Shown: positions 37,852-47,856 of the stretch, piece after piece
How positions within the stretch are numbered: position 1 is the stretch's first letter
Layout of the letters: each line of letters begins with the position of its first letter
Origin: Dyella japonica A8
GTDB taxonomy: Bacteria; Pseudomonadota; Gammaproteobacteria; Xanthomonadales; Rhodanobacteraceae
DNA: 64,000 nucleotides
Assembly (NCBI RefSeq): GCF_000725385.1
Contig: NZ_CP008884.1
Coordinates: 930,001-994,000 of the forward strand
Reading direction: 5' to 3'
Notes under the pieces: model-generated
What the model was told of the DNA's origin: nothing
Database searches by the model: none
What the model saw: the letters and a program-made list of their open reading frames with translations, nothing else
Translations under genes and position numbers: made by a program

Positions 37852-40170
37852 GTGCGTCGCGGCGGTCGCGTGACATTGCTGGTGGGGTGGCTGGCAACGC
37901 TGGCCGCGCTCGGCCTGTTCGTGGTGACACACCTCGTGGTGAGCACGGACCTGCGTAGCTTCATGCCTGCGCCGACCACGCCGGACCAGCGCCTGTTGAT
38001 GGAGCAGGTGGGTGAAGGCCCCGGCTCCCGCCTGCTGCTGGTGGCCATCGCGGGCAAGCCCGACGAGCAGCTCGCCACGTTGAGCCAGCAGCTGTCCGGC
38101 GCCTTGCACAAGGACGCGCGTTACACGCAGGTGCTGAACGGCAGTTTCGACATCGGCGCGCTGGATGATGCGTTGTTGCCGTATCGGTACCTGCTCTCGC
38201 CCACGCTGGATCACGAGCCGCTGGATGCGGCCCATCTGCGCGACCAGCTCGAACAGCGGCTGGATGACCTGTCATCACCGGCAGCCAGCCTGCTGAAGGG
38301 TCTGTTGCCGCGCGACCCTACGCTGGAGGTGCTCAAGCTGGCCGAGCGCTGGTCGCCGCCCAGGTCGCCCGAGGTCGTGCAAGGCGTGTGGTTCTCGCCG
38401 CAGCACGAAGCCCTCTTGCTGGTGCTGACAAAAGCTCCGGGTTTCGATCCGGACGCGCAGGCGTCGGCGATCGACGGGATCCATCGCGCTTTTGATGGCC
38501 TCCCCGATCATGCCGGCGCGTCGCTGGTGGTGAGTGGGCCAGGCTACTTCAGTGTCGTGGCGAGTGCGCAGACGCGCGGGCAGGCGGAGTGGATAGGTCG
38601 CATTTCCACGGTGGGCTTCATCGTGTTGCTTCTGCTGGCCTACCGGAGCATCGGTTCGCTGCTGTTCTCTGCGTTGCCGATCGCCAGCGCGGCGCTGGCC
38701 GGCATCGCGGCGCTCATCGTGCTGTTCCCGCAGGTCCACGGCATCACGCTCGCCTTCGGCTTCACGCTGCTGGGCGTGGCGCAGGAGTACCCGATCCGCG
38801 TGCTCAGCCATCGGCGCGCCGACGAAAGCGCCGTGCAGAGCGTGCGCGACCTGTGGCCGCTGCTGCTCACCGCCATCGCGTCGGCATGCATCGCTTACCT
38901 CGCCTTCTTCGCTTCGGGCGTGAACGGCCTCAAGCAGCTGGCGGTGTTCACCGTGACCGGCCTGCTGGTGGCCGGCTTCAGCACCCGCTACCTGCTGCCG
39001 CACCTCTTGCCCACGCGCGTGCACGACGTCGCCGGCATGGGTTGGTTGATTCGTGCGCGACGGCTCGTGGACGGCCTGCCGCGCCCCCGCTGGGTACCGC
39101 TGCTGGTGGCCGTGGCCACCGTGGTGATGCTGGTGTTTGCGCAGGGGCCGTTCTGGCAGAACGACCTGTCCGCGCTGACCCCGTTGCCGCGCGACCTGCT
39201 GATGCGCGACGCCCGCCTGCGTGAAGCGCTCGGCGCGCCGGACGTGCGCTACCTGCTGGTGCTGCAGGCGCCGGATGAGCAGGCGGTGTTGAGGCTGTCC
39301 GAAAAGCTGGAGCCCGCGGCGGATGCGCTCGTCGCACGCCACGCGGTCGACGCGGTGGAGCTGCCTTCGCGCTACCTGTCCAGCGAAGCCGTGCAGCGCG
39401 CGCGCCAGCAGGCCCTGCCAGTGCGCGACGCGCTGGAGGCCGCGCTGGGCGAGGCGGAACAAGGCATGCCGTTCCAGCCCGGGCTGTTCCAGCCGTTTGT
39501 CGACGACGTGCAGAAGGCACGCGAACTGCCTCTGCTGACGCCGGCGCATTTCGCCTCATCGCCACTGGGGCAGCGCCTGTCCGGGATGCTGATGGCGCGG
39601 GACGGTCACTGGCTGGGGCTGGGCACGCTCAGCGGCGTGCATGACATCGGGGCGTTGCAGGCGCTCGCGCGTGACAGCGCTGGCGCCGTGCGGCTGCTCG
39701 ACCTCAAGGCGGCCGCCGAGTCGCTGGTGGTCGATTACCGCACGCGCATCCTGCATGCCCTGCTGGGCGCTACGGGCCTGCTGGTGGTGGCGATCGTGAT
39801 CGCCCTGCGCAGCGTGCGCCGCGCCTGGCATGTGCTGGCGCCGATGACGCTGGCGACCTTCCTGGTGCTGGCGGTGGAGCGCCTATCCGGCGTGGAAGTG
39901 TCGTTGTTCCACCTGGTGGCGCTGATCCTGGCGGCGGGCCTGGGCCTGCACTACGCGTTGTTCTTCGAGCGCGACACCGGTGATGCCGCCGAGCAACGGC
40001 GCACGCTGCACGCCACGCTGGTCTGCGTGTTGTCGGCGCTGCTGGTGTTCGGCATGCTGGCCTGGAGCACCATTCCTGTGCTGCGCGCCATTGGCCTTAC
40101 GGTTAGCCTGGGCGTCGCCTTCCACTTCTGTCTTTCGATCCTGATGGCTCCTCATGCTCGCCAAGACTGA
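37852..40170 (+). CDS. MMPL/RND-type exporter of the pigment cluster
   Basis: 772 aa, GTG start at 37852. About 12 membrane helices in two blocks (near 12-32, 240-410, and 615-760), each following a periplasmic loop, as in the MMPL family. Core motif TLAFGFTLLGVAQEYPIRVLSHR in the first block, ILAAGLGLHYALFFERDTGD in the second, with the charged residues expected of proton-driven RND pumps. Likely moves the aryl polyene or its lipid conjugate toward the outer membrane. The last 17 bases overlap the ApeP-like gene. Confidence 0.92.
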   Translation: MRRGGRVTLLVGWLATLAALGLFVVTHLVVSTDLRSFMPAPTTPDQRLLMEQVGEGPGSRLLLVAIAGKPDEQLATLSQQLSGALHKDARYTQVLNGSFDIGALDDALLPYRYLLSPTLDHEPLDAAHLRDQLEQRLDDLSSPAASLLKGLLPRDPTLEVLKLAERWSPPRSPEVVQGVWFSPQHEALLLVLTKAPGFDPDAQASAIDGIHRAFDGLPDHAGASLVVSGPGYFSVVASAQTRGQAEWIGRISTVGFIVLLLLAYRSIGSLLFSALPIASAALAGIAALIVLFPQVHGITLAFGFTLLGVAQEYPIRVLSHRRADESAVQSVRDLWPLLLTAIASACIAYLAFFASGVNGLKQLAVFTVTGLLVAGFSTRYLLPHLLPTRVHDVAGMGWLIRARRLVDGLPRPRWVPLLVAVATVVMLVFAQGPFWQNDLSALTPLPRDLLMRDARLREALGAPDVRYLLVLQAPDEQAVLRLSEKLEPAADALVARHAVDAVELPSRYLSSEAVQRARQQALPVRDALEAALGEAEQGMPFQPGLFQPFVDDVQKARELPLLTPAHFASSPLGQRLSGMLMARDGHWLGLGTLSGVHDIGALQALARDSAGAVRLLDLKAAAESLVVDYRTRILHALLGATGLLVVAIVIALRSVRRAWHVLAPMTLATFLVLAVERLSGVEVSLFHLVALILAAGLGLHYALFFERDTGDAAEQRRTLHATLVCVLSALLVFGMLAWSTIPVLRAIGLTVSLGVAFHFCLSILMAPHARQD

Positions 40171-40588
40171 CTGGGCCCACCTCATTCCCCACCAGGGCGC
40201 CATGAGCCTGCTCGACGCCGTGGTGGCGTGGAATGAATCCACCATTCATGCCCTGTCCGAAACCCATGCGCTGGCGGAGCATCCGCTTCGCGGGAGCGAC
40301 GGATTGCATGCGGTGCATCTGGCCGAATACGGCGCACAGGCGATGGCGGTGCACGGCGCGCTGCTGGCTCGCGAGCACGGCGCAACCGATGTGCGGCCCG
40401 GACGCCTGGTCAGCCTGCGCGATGTCTCGCTGGACGTCGAATATGTCGATCCTTCCCAGGGACGTCTGGACGTCCATGCGGAGCGTCTCTACGCAGACGT
40501 GTCCGGTGCGCAGTACAGCTTCCGCGTGGAACAGAATGGCCGGATGCTGGTGAGTGGCCGCGCCGCCGTCATCCACCCTTCCCCCTGA
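40154..40588 (+). CDS. ApeP-like hotdog dehydratase
   Basis: 144 aa. Begins DWAHLIPHQGAMSLLDAVVAW; the PHQGxMSLLD segment is the family mark and holds the catalytic His. The remainder (AEYGAQAMAVHGALLA, GRLVSLRDVSLDVEYVD) fits a hotdog fold. ApeP partners ApeI in the aryl-polyene dehydration step. ATG 40154 lies inside the end of the exporter gene, so the two are probably translationally coupled. Confidence 0.9.
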   Translation: MLAKTDWAHLIPHQGAMSLLDAVVAWNESTIHALSETHALAEHPLRGSDGLHAVHLAEYGAQAMAVHGALLAREHGATDVRPGRLVSLRDVSLDVEYVDPSQGRLDVHAERLYADVSGAQYSFRVEQNGRMLVSGRAAVIHPSP

Positions 40589-40601
40589 TAGCGAGGTCGC
40601 C

Positions 40602-41339
40602 ATGTCACAGCTCCATTCTTCCCGTCGCGCCCTGGTGACCGGTGGCAGCGGCGATCTGGGCGGCGCGATTTCACGCGCGCTGGCGGCGGGCGGCTACCAC
40701 GTGGTGGTACATGCGAATGCCGGGCTTGCGCGCGCGGACGACGTGGCCTCGGCCATCCGCGACGTAGGCGGCAGCGCGCAGGCAGTGGCCTTCGATGTGA
40801 CGGACGCAGCCGCCACGCGGCATGCGCTGGACGGCCTGCTGGCCGACGGCCCGATCCACGTCGTGGTCAACAACGCTGGCGTGCACGAGGACAGCCCCAT
40901 GGCGGGCATGTCGGAGGAGGCCTGGCATCGCGTGATCGACGTATCGCTGCACGGTTTCTTCCACGTCACGCAGCCCTTGCTGCTGCCGATGGCACGTGCG
41001 CGTTTCGGGCGCATCGTGTCGGTAAGCTCGGTGGCGGCGCAGCTCGGCAATCGCGGGCAGGTCAACTATGCAGCGGCGAAATCGGCCTTGCACGGCGCTA
41101 CCCGCTCGCTCGCGCGCGAGATGGCATCGCGCGGGATCACCGCCAACGTGGTGGCACCAGGCGTGATCGAAGGCCGCATGATCGGCGAGGATTTCCCGCC
41201 CGAACGCATCCGCGAGCTCGTGCCCGCGCAACGTGCGGGCCGACCGGAAGAGGTGGCCGCGCTGGTGGCTTTTCTGTGTTCCGAGGCCGCCGGTTACATC
41301 AACGGCCAGGTGATCGGCGTCAACGGCGGCATGGCCTGA
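40602..41339 (+). CDS. 3-oxoacyl-ACP reductase, ApeQ/FabG-like
   Basis: 245 aa SDR from ATG 40602 (GAGG upstream). NADPH motif TGGSGDLGGAI (about 12-22), NNAGVHEDS, catalytic Ser-Tyr-Lys in VSSVAAQLGNRGQVNYAAAKSAL, and C-terminal GYINGQVIGVNGGMA. It reduces the beta-keto group in each extension cycle. Last gene of the plus-strand operon; it ends 10 bases before the convergent glycosyltransferase gene. Confidence 0.95.
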   Translation: MSQLHSSRRALVTGGSGDLGGAISRALAAGGYHVVVHANAGLARADDVASAIRDVGGSAQAVAFDVTDAAATRHALDGLLADGPIHVVVNNAGVHEDSPMAGMSEEAWHRVIDVSLHGFFHVTQPLLLPMARARFGRIVSVSSVAAQLGNRGQVNYAAAKSALHGATRSLAREMASRGITANVVAPGVIEGRMIGEDFPPERIRELVPAQRAGRPEEVAALVAFLCSEAAGYINGQVIGVNGGMA

Positions 41340-41349
41340 GTCGACGGGC

Positions 41350-42108
41350 TCAGGTCACCGCCGTATCGAACACGATCGGCTGCGAGGCGCGGGACCGGCG
41401 ATAGCTCGCCATGATGTCGCCATAGCGAAACACCTGTCCCACGGTGTAGGTGGTGATGCGCGTGACGTCGCGGATCGGGCTGAAATGGCTGATGCGGAAC
41501 TCGCCCTCGTAGCGCGAAGCGATCGGCACCGACACCACGCCCAGCCCTTTCTCGCGCGAGGCGGCGATGAGGATGGCGGCCTCGAACACAAAGTTCTCCG
41601 CCGGCAGATCCACCAGGTCGAGCGCGGCGCGCGGATACCAGCGCTGTCCGCTCTGCGTGTCTGCCACGGGTTGTGCGCAGGCCCACGAGATGCCCCAGTC
41701 GGCGACGGCGTTGGCACGGCGGCGCGCCTTGGGCTGCTGTTCGCGCTCGAGCAGGCGCGCGCCGATGACGATGTGGTTCGGGTAGCGCTGTGCCGCGGCG
41801 GCGATGCGCGGAATGTCGCTGGCCAGGTGCTGGCCGTCGCCATCCATGGTGAGCACCGCGTCGTAGCCCTGCCGCAGCGCTTCGCGGAAACCGGTGCGCA
41901 GCGCCTCGCCCTTGCCACTGCGCTGCGGATGGCGCAGCAGCGTGACAGGAAGCTCCCGCACGATGTCCGGCGTGCGGTCGTCCGAGCCGTCATCGACCAC
42001 GATGACAGGTACGCCAAGCGAAAGGACGGACTGGATGATCCTGCCGATCGCCGCCTCTTCATTGAGGCAGGGAATCAGCACGCACCAGCGGGCATCGGAC
42101 GTATTCAA
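41350..42108 (-). CDS. Family 2 glycosyltransferase of the pigment cluster
   Basis: 252 aa, GT-A fold. Nucleotide-sugar motifs CVLIPCLNEEAAIG, VIVVDDGSDDRTPD and TMDGDGQHLASDI (DXD, about 95) are intact. The later segment ADTQSGQRWYPRAALDLVDLP resembles dolichyl-phosphate-sugar and polyene-linked GT2 enzymes. No membrane helices, so cytosolic or peripheral. Third gene of the minus operon KS-CLF-GT2; its ATG overlaps the CLF stop by 4 bases. Confidence 0.92.
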   Translation of the reverse strand: MNTSDARWCVLIPCLNEEAAIGRIIQSVLSLGVPVIVVDDGSDDRTPDIVRELPVTLLRHPQRSGKGEALRTGFREALRQGYDAVLTMDGDGQHLASDIPRIAAAAQRYPNHIVIGARLLEREQQPKARRRANAVADWGISWACAQPVADTQSGQRWYPRAALDLVDLPAENFVFEAAILIAASREKGLGVVSVPIASRYEGEFRISHFSPIRDVTRITTYTVGQVFRYGDIMASYRRSRASQPIVFDTAVT

Positions 42109-42902
42109 ACAGGTGTCTCCAAGACAACCCTCAAAGCCAGGGTTTCGGCGGCGGCTAGGGTGCAGTCACCTTCGCCCAGAACGAGATTTTGCATCAGCGG
42201 CCATGCCGATGTGGCAATCGGGTTGGTTTCGTACCACGCGCCTGTGACCGGCGTGGGGCGGAGCTGCCCCTCCGCATGGGGGATCAGGCCCAGGTCGAGG
42301 TGGGCCAGGGTGCGCGGGCTGACCGTGGGGGCGAGCACCAGCGCCAGGCCGAACGGGCTGCGCGTGCCGGTCATCTCGCCCAGCGGGCCGTGGCCCGCGA
42401 TGTCGCTGCACACCAGCAACACCGGGCGCTGCTCGGCGACGCAGAGCGAAGCCGCCTCCAGCAGGCCGGCGCCCAGGCTGGCGGGGCCGGCGGTGATGGC
42501 GCTGGAAGTCGCGTGGCAGCCCGTGGCGATGGTCCAGTAGCCGGCCGGCGCGTTGTGCACGGAATTGTGGAAGCGCGTCGGAGACAATTCTGTCGGAGCG
42601 GCCGCCAGCGTGGCGCACATATAGTCGGAAATGGACTGGTCGCCATAGGCGGAGCTGAAGACGCAGGGCAGCTCGCTGGCGGCCAGCCCGCTCATTGCCA
42701 CTGCCTGTCCCGCCACTTCCACGGCGAGCAGCACGCTCTCGGGTGCACGGCGCCGCTCATTCGCCGGCAGCATCGCGGCGGCAGGGCGGGCCGCCGGTGC
42801 GTCCGCCGGCTCGCCCCGAAGCTGCGCCCGCAGGGCGGCGAAATCGCCCAGCGCGGGCGACCACAGGCCAATGCCTTCCACATGGACTTGCAGCGTACTC
42901 AT
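42105..42902 (-). CDS. Beta-ketoacyl synthase chain-length factor (ApeC-like)
   Basis: 265 aa from ATG 42902; only the N-terminal half of a thiolase fold (PF13723-type, by my recollection). Marks: PTRFHNSVHNAPAGYWTIATGCHATSSAITAGPASLGAGLLEA, with a Cys (C129) near the nucleophile position. No second-half His pair, so it cannot be a complete ketosynthase. Chain-length factors of this kind heterodimerise with the main ketosynthase in aryl-polyene systems. It overlaps both neighbours by 4 bases. Confidence 0.9.
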   Translation of the reverse strand: MSTLQVHVEGIGLWSPALGDFAALRAQLRGEPADAPAARPAAAMLPANERRRAPESVLLAVEVAGQAVAMSGLAASELPCVFSSAYGDQSISDYMCATLAAAPTELSPTRFHNSVHNAPAGYWTIATGCHATSSAITAGPASLGAGLLEAASLCVAEQRPVLLVCSDIAGHGPLGEMTGTRSPFGLALVLAPTVSPRTLAHLDLGLIPHAEGQLRPTPVTGAWYETNPIATSAWPLMQNLVLGEGDCTLAAAETLALRVVLETPV

Positions 42903-44098
42903 GCGGGTGCCCTCCCGAAGGCAAGGCAGGCGTTGTTGCCACCAAATCCAAACGAATTGCTGAGCGCCACGTTGACCTCGCGCCGCTCGCTGACCAGGGC
43001 CAGCTGCGGTCCGCAAGCCTCGTCAGGATGGGTGCAGCCGAAGTTGCCGGGCACCAGGCCGTGGCGAATGGCCAGCAACGCGAAGGTGGCTTCGAGAATG
43101 CCGGCGGCGCCCAGCGTGTGCCCGGTGTAGCCCTTGGTGGAGCTGGCCCGCGTGGTGGACGGGAAGGCGCGCGCCACCAGGGCGGCTTCCACCTCGTCGT
43201 TCTTCATGCTCGCCGTGCCATGCAGGTTGATGTAATCGATCTGCTCCGCGCGCAGGCCGCCGCGCGCCAGCGCATCGCGCAGCGCCAGTTCGGCGCCGAG
43301 GCCTTCCGGGTGGGGCGTCGACATGTGGTGCGCATCGCTGGATTCGCCGTAGCCAAGCAGGCGCGGGGCATCCGGTGCGGCCACGATGCGCTCGAGCAGC
43401 GCGAAGCCGGCGGCTTCGCCGATGGAGATGCCATGGCGGGCCTGGTCGAACGGGCGGCATGGCTCGGGCGATACCAGTTCCAGCGCGTTGAAGCCGAACA
43501 GCACGCTGTCGCACAGCGTGTCCACGCCGCCGACCACGGCGGCATCCGCCAAGCCAAGGCGGATCAACCGCTCGGCCGTCGCGAACACCTTGGCGCTGGA
43601 GGAACAGGCCGTGGACACGGTAAGGCAGGGGCCTTCCAGCCCCAGCGCCTCAGCCACGAAACCGGCCAGCGAATGAGGAGCGTGGATGGGTGGCCGACGC
43701 AGTTCCGCCGGCATCTGGCCGGCCTCATCGAGGCGGCGATAGCCTTCCTCGGTGGCGCCGATGCTGGCTGTGGACGTACCCAGCACCAGTGCCACGCGGG
43801 CGGCGCCATAGCGCTGGCGCGCGTCCAGCGCACGGTCGATGAACTGGTCCTGGTGCAGTCCCAGCCAGGCGAGCCGGTTGTTGCGGCATTCCCACATCGC
43901 GTGGGCAGCGGGCAGCGCGGCGTCTTCGACGCCATCGACACGGCCTATCCAGCATGCCAGCGGGGCGCTGCTGAAGTCGTTTTCGCGCAGCCCGCCGCGC
44001 CCGGTGGACAGGGCGGCGAGGTGGCTTTCGAGACCAAGGCCAAGCGCGGAGGTGGCCGTGTAGGAACTGACGGCAAGGGGGTGGATCGGTACGGACAT
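42899..44098 (-). CDS. Beta-ketoacyl-ACP synthase of the pigment cluster
   Basis: 399 aa KAS I/II fold with the full Cys-His-His set: C165 (VSTACSSSAK), H293 (INLHGTAS) and H327 (TKGYTGHTLGAAG). The C-terminal glycine-rich NSFGFGGNNACL is also intact. It elongates the polyene by malonyl condensation and probably pairs with the chain-length factor encoded just downstream. First gene of the minus-strand operon. Aryl-polyene clusters normally carry two or three ketosynthases; only this one complete enzyme is in the window. Confidence 0.95.
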   Translation of the reverse strand: MSVPIHPLAVSSYTATSALGLGLESHLAALSTGRGGLRENDFSSAPLACWIGRVDGVEDAALPAAHAMWECRNNRLAWLGLHQDQFIDRALDARQRYGAARVALVLGTSTASIGATEEGYRRLDEAGQMPAELRRPPIHAPHSLAGFVAEALGLEGPCLTVSTACSSSAKVFATAERLIRLGLADAAVVGGVDTLCDSVLFGFNALELVSPEPCRPFDQARHGISIGEAAGFALLERIVAAPDAPRLLGYGESSDAHHMSTPHPEGLGAELALRDALARGGLRAEQIDYINLHGTASMKNDEVEAALVARAFPSTTRASSTKGYTGHTLGAAGILEATFALLAIRHGLVPGNFGCTHPDEACGPQLALVSERREVNVALSNSFGFGGNNACLAFGRAPA

Positions 44099-44168
44099 CG
44101 CGCGAGCCTAGCGAGCACCTCGGCTATTTCCTAGTCTGGACCCCCCGGGCAGGCTTCCCCGTTCATCT

Positions 44169-44969
44169 TTGCCAGGGCGCCCCGCGCCGCCGATTGCGCG
44201 CGGCCTAGGGGCTGAGCACACTGCGCTACCGGCCACCGCCTGCCCTGCCCCGCCTGTGCCACCCCTGACTGCACCGCTCAAACGTGGCCCCTGGCGCTAT
44301 CTCAGCGATCGTGACGTGCTGCATGCGGCCGTGGTCACCCTGCTGGTTTTCCTGCTGAGTCTTGGCCTGGTCTGGATCGGCTACCTCGTTCATGTATGCC
44401 GGATGGCGGCCCGCAGCCCGCTGGCGCCCGCGCAGCCCATGACTACCCTGGTGTTCGGGCGGCGGCTGGTCCGGGATGCCCCGGAGAAGGATTACCAGCA
44501 GCGCTTGTGGCGCGTGCTGGCCTTGATGCGTTCGCGCGCCACCGAGCGCGTGCTGCTGTTGGGCGGGCGCAGCGAGGGAAGCCTCATCAGCGAAGCCGAA
44601 GCCGGGCGTGCATGGCTGGCGCAGCACGAGCTGCCCGCCGGTGTGGTGGTGCAGCTGGAGCAGGCCTCGGTCGACTCGCTGGAAAACCTGCGCCACGCAC
44701 GCAGCCTGCTGCAGGAAGACGGCCCCGTGACGCGCGTGTTGCCGCCGGTGGCGCTGGTGACCAGTCGCTATCACCTTGCGCGTTGCCAACTGCTCGCGCG
44801 CCGGCTGGGTTTCCAGAGCGTGCCCATCGCGGCGGAGCCCGCATTGGTGCTCAATCGTCGCTATGTCATCCGCTTGCTGGCCGAATCGGGTTATCTCATG
44901 TGGATCGATATCGGGCTGCGCTGGGCAACCTTCATCGGCCATCGGCGGATCACCGCACGCGTCCGTTGA
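44169..44969 (+). CDS. DUF218 (YdcF/ElyC-type) membrane protein
   Basis: 266 aa if started at TTG 44169; GTG 44256 would give 237 aa and is just as likely, because the first 29 codons are Pro/Ala-rich with no ribosome site. One membrane helix (about 52-74, AAVVTLLVFLLSLGLVWIGYLVHV), then a DUF218 domain: TLVFGRRLVRDAPEKDYQQRLWRVLAL, LLGGRSEGSLISEAEAG, SVDSLENLRHARSLL, and VTSRYHLARCQLLARRLGF. DUF218 proteins such as ElyC and SanA act in envelope polymer metabolism. Its place next to the pigment operon suggests an accessory role. Confidence 0.85.
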   Translation: MPGRPAPPIARGLGAEHTALPATACPAPPVPPLTAPLKRGPWRYLSDRDVLHAAVVTLLVFLLSLGLVWIGYLVHVCRMAARSPLAPAQPMTTLVFGRRLVRDAPEKDYQQRLWRVLALMRSRATERVLLLGGRSEGSLISEAEAGRAWLAQHELPAGVVVQLEQASVDSLENLRHARSLLQEDGPVTRVLPPVALVTSRYHLARCQLLARRLGFQSVPIAAEPALVLNRRYVIRLLAESGYLMWIDIGLRWATFIGHRRITARVR

Positions 44970-45022
44970 GCTGGCTGTACGCGACGCGCCGCCACAGCGG
45001 TTCCCCGCACCGTGCTTGCTAA

Positions 45023-45958
<936 letters not shown>

Positions 45959-46028
45959 ACCGAGCACGTCGCTCTAAGAGCCTGTTCAAAGTCTTTCGGG
46001 CGTTTCAAAAAAGCGACATCTTCTTGCT

Positions 46029-46140
46029 CGTCATCCCCGCGAAAGCGGGAGGCGCTCTTTCAACAGCCGAAGGGCTGGTCATCCAGCGACTTTATGGGCT
46101 GCGAAAAGACACTGGATTCCCGCTTTCGCGGGAATGACGG
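46029..46140. repeat. Family-B REP element (copy 1)
   Basis: Arms CGTCATCCCCGCGAAAGCGG (46029-) and the inverted CCCGCTTTCGCGGGAATGACG (ending 46140) enclose CTTTCAACAGCCGAAGGGCT and GGTCATCCAGCGACTTT. The whole 112-base element occurs inverted at 60609-60732. It lies between hemF and the beta-helix protein gene. Confidence 0.9.
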
Positions 46141-46192
46141 TGAGGAAAATCGGTGTTCCGCGAGATGTAGAACAGGCCCTAAGAGCTGCCCA

Positions 46193-46855
46193 TTACTCCG
46201 TGGGCTGCTCGCCGCTGAACTTCACCGGCGTCGCGCCCTTCACCGGGCCGATCTGCGCGCTGTCGCTCACCTGCAGCACCACGTCGCGGCGGAAATCCAG
46301 CGTGCCCTGCACCACGGCATGCGGGCCGATCACCACGTGCGGCGGGCGGTTGTTGCTGTTGAAGTTGAACCAGCCGCCCGGCTTCTCGACCAGGATGCCG
46401 CCCTCGACGCGCGAGTTGGCGCCCACCGTGATGTCGCCATTGGCAGTCTGCAGACCGCCGCCGACGTGAGCCGCGTCGAGGTTGATGCTGCCGTTGACGG
46501 TGCCGACCTTGCCGGCCACATCGGTGGCCTTGCCCAGGCGCACGCCGCCATTGGTGGTGCTCACGGTGCCGGCGACGCGGGCGTTGGAGCCGATGGTGAC
46601 GCCGCCGTTGACCGTGTCGACCGCTGCCGCCTGCACGTGATCGCCCAGGTCCACCGCGCCGTTGACGGTGCTGGCCTTCTGTATCACTGCGTTGTCGCCC
46701 ACGCGGACGGCACCGTTGACCGTGCTCACATTGCCGGCATGTTGCCCGGCATCCACGCGCACGGTGCCGTTGACCTTGTCGATGTCGCCGTCGGCGGCCT
46801 GGGCCAGGACGGGCAGGGTCAGGGCGAGGGCGATGGCAAGCAGATGACGACGCAT
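46193..46855 (-). CDS. Secreted beta-helix-like repeat protein
   Basis: 220 aa from ATG 46855. Signal peptide MRRHLLAIALALTLPVLAQA, then seven repeats of an NG motif every 18-19 residues (VNGTVRVD, VNGAVRVG, VNGAVDLG, VNGGVTIG, TNGGVRLG, VNGSINLD, ANGDITVG), which predicts a regular beta-helix with one turn per repeat, as in bactofilins but periplasmic. The C-terminal 60 residues (WFNFNSNNRPPHVVIGPHAVVQGTL...) seem to be a cap. Known relatives are annotated only as polymer-forming or hypothetical. Function unknown. Confidence 0.85.
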   Translation of the reverse strand: MRRHLLAIALALTLPVLAQAADGDIDKVNGTVRVDAGQHAGNVSTVNGAVRVGDNAVIQKASTVNGAVDLGDHVQAAAVDTVNGGVTIGSNARVAGTVSTTNGGVRLGKATDVAGKVGTVNGSINLDAAHVGGGLQTANGDITVGANSRVEGGILVEKPGGWFNFNSNNRPPHVVIGPHAVVQGTLDFRRDVVLQVSDSAQIGPVKGATPVKFSGEQPTE

Positions 46856-47000
46856 GGCGAACTCCGTGTAAGTGGGTAACGGATCTAGGATGCACCTGCG
46901 CGAGCCCGGGTTTAGCATGACCTTCGACAGGGGGCGCGGCGATTTGACGGGGCCCGGGCGGAGCCTCACCATCACGGGTTTCCCGCCGCGAATTCCCGCC

Positions 47001-47744
47001 ATGTACAAGCTCGTACTCATCCGTCACGGCCAGTCCCAGTGGAACCTCGACAACCGCTTCAGCGGCTGGGCCGACGTGGATCTCACCGAACAGGGCAGGG
47101 CCGAAGCCGCCGAAGCGGGCCGCCTGCTGAAGGCCGAGGGCTATGCTTTCGACGTGGCGCACACCTCCGTGCTCAAGCGCGCCGTGCGTACCCTGTGGGG
47201 CGTGCTCGATGGCGTGGACCAGATGTGGTTGCCCGTGGTTACCGACTGGCGCCTCAACGAGCGCCACTACGGCGGCCTCACCGGCCTCAACAAGGCTGAG
47301 ACGGCAGCCAAGTACGGCGAGGACCAGGTCAAGGTGTGGCGTCGCAGCTACGACATCCCGCCGCCGCCGCTCGACCGCGCCAGCAACGAGTCGGTGAACG
47401 ACCCGCGCTACGCCAACCTCGACCCGTCGATGATCCCGGACACCGAGTGCCTGAAGGACACCGTCGACCGCGTACTGCCCTACTGGCACGACGTGCTGGC
47501 GCCGGCGATCGCCTCCGGCCAGCGCGTGGTGGTGGCAGCGCACGGCAATTCGCTGCGCGCGCTGGTGAAGTACCTGGACAACATCTCCGACGAGGAGATC
47601 ACCGAGCTCAACATTCCCAACGGCGTGCCGCTGGTGTACGAGTTCGACAAGGACCTCAAGCCGATCCGCCATTACTACCTGGGCGACGCCGACGCCATCG
47701 CCGCGAAGATGGCCGCCGTGGCCAACCAGGGCAAGGCGAAGTAA
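47001..47744 (+). CDS. gpmA: 2,3-bisphosphoglycerate-dependent phosphoglycerate mutase
   Basis: Interconverts 3- and 2-phosphoglycerate in glycolysis. 247 aa from ATG 47001. Phospho-His motif [12 protein letters not shown] (H10 region), [24 protein letters not shown], and the second catalytic His in [13 protein letters not shown]. Length and signatures are those of dPGM. Confidence 0.98.
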   Translation: MYKLVLIRHGQSQWNLDNRFSGWADVDLTEQGRAEAAEAGRLLKAEGYAFDVAHTSVLKRAVRTLWGVLDGVDQMWLPVVTDWRLNERHYGGLTGLNKAETAAKYGEDQVKVWRRSYDIPPPPLDRASNESVNDPRYANLDPSMIPDTECLKDTVDRVLPYWHDVLAPAIASGQRVVVAAHGNSLRALVKYLDNISDEEITELNIPNGVPLVYEFDKDLKPIRHYYLGDADAIAAKMAAVANQGKAK

Positions 47745-47856
47745 GGCCTTCCCCGCCGCGGGTGACGCCTGTCACCCGCGATGGCGGCGGCCCGTCAGTC
47801 GTACCGGCCGCATGGCCTCGCTAAGCTGCCTCGCATGCCACGCCGAGGCCGTCGCG

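Noticed and set aside
33876..44969. Pigment cluster as a recently acquired island
   Set aside because: Composition and codon use match neighbours, no integrase, tRNA junction or direct repeats are seen, and XanB2-type loci are ancestral in the order.
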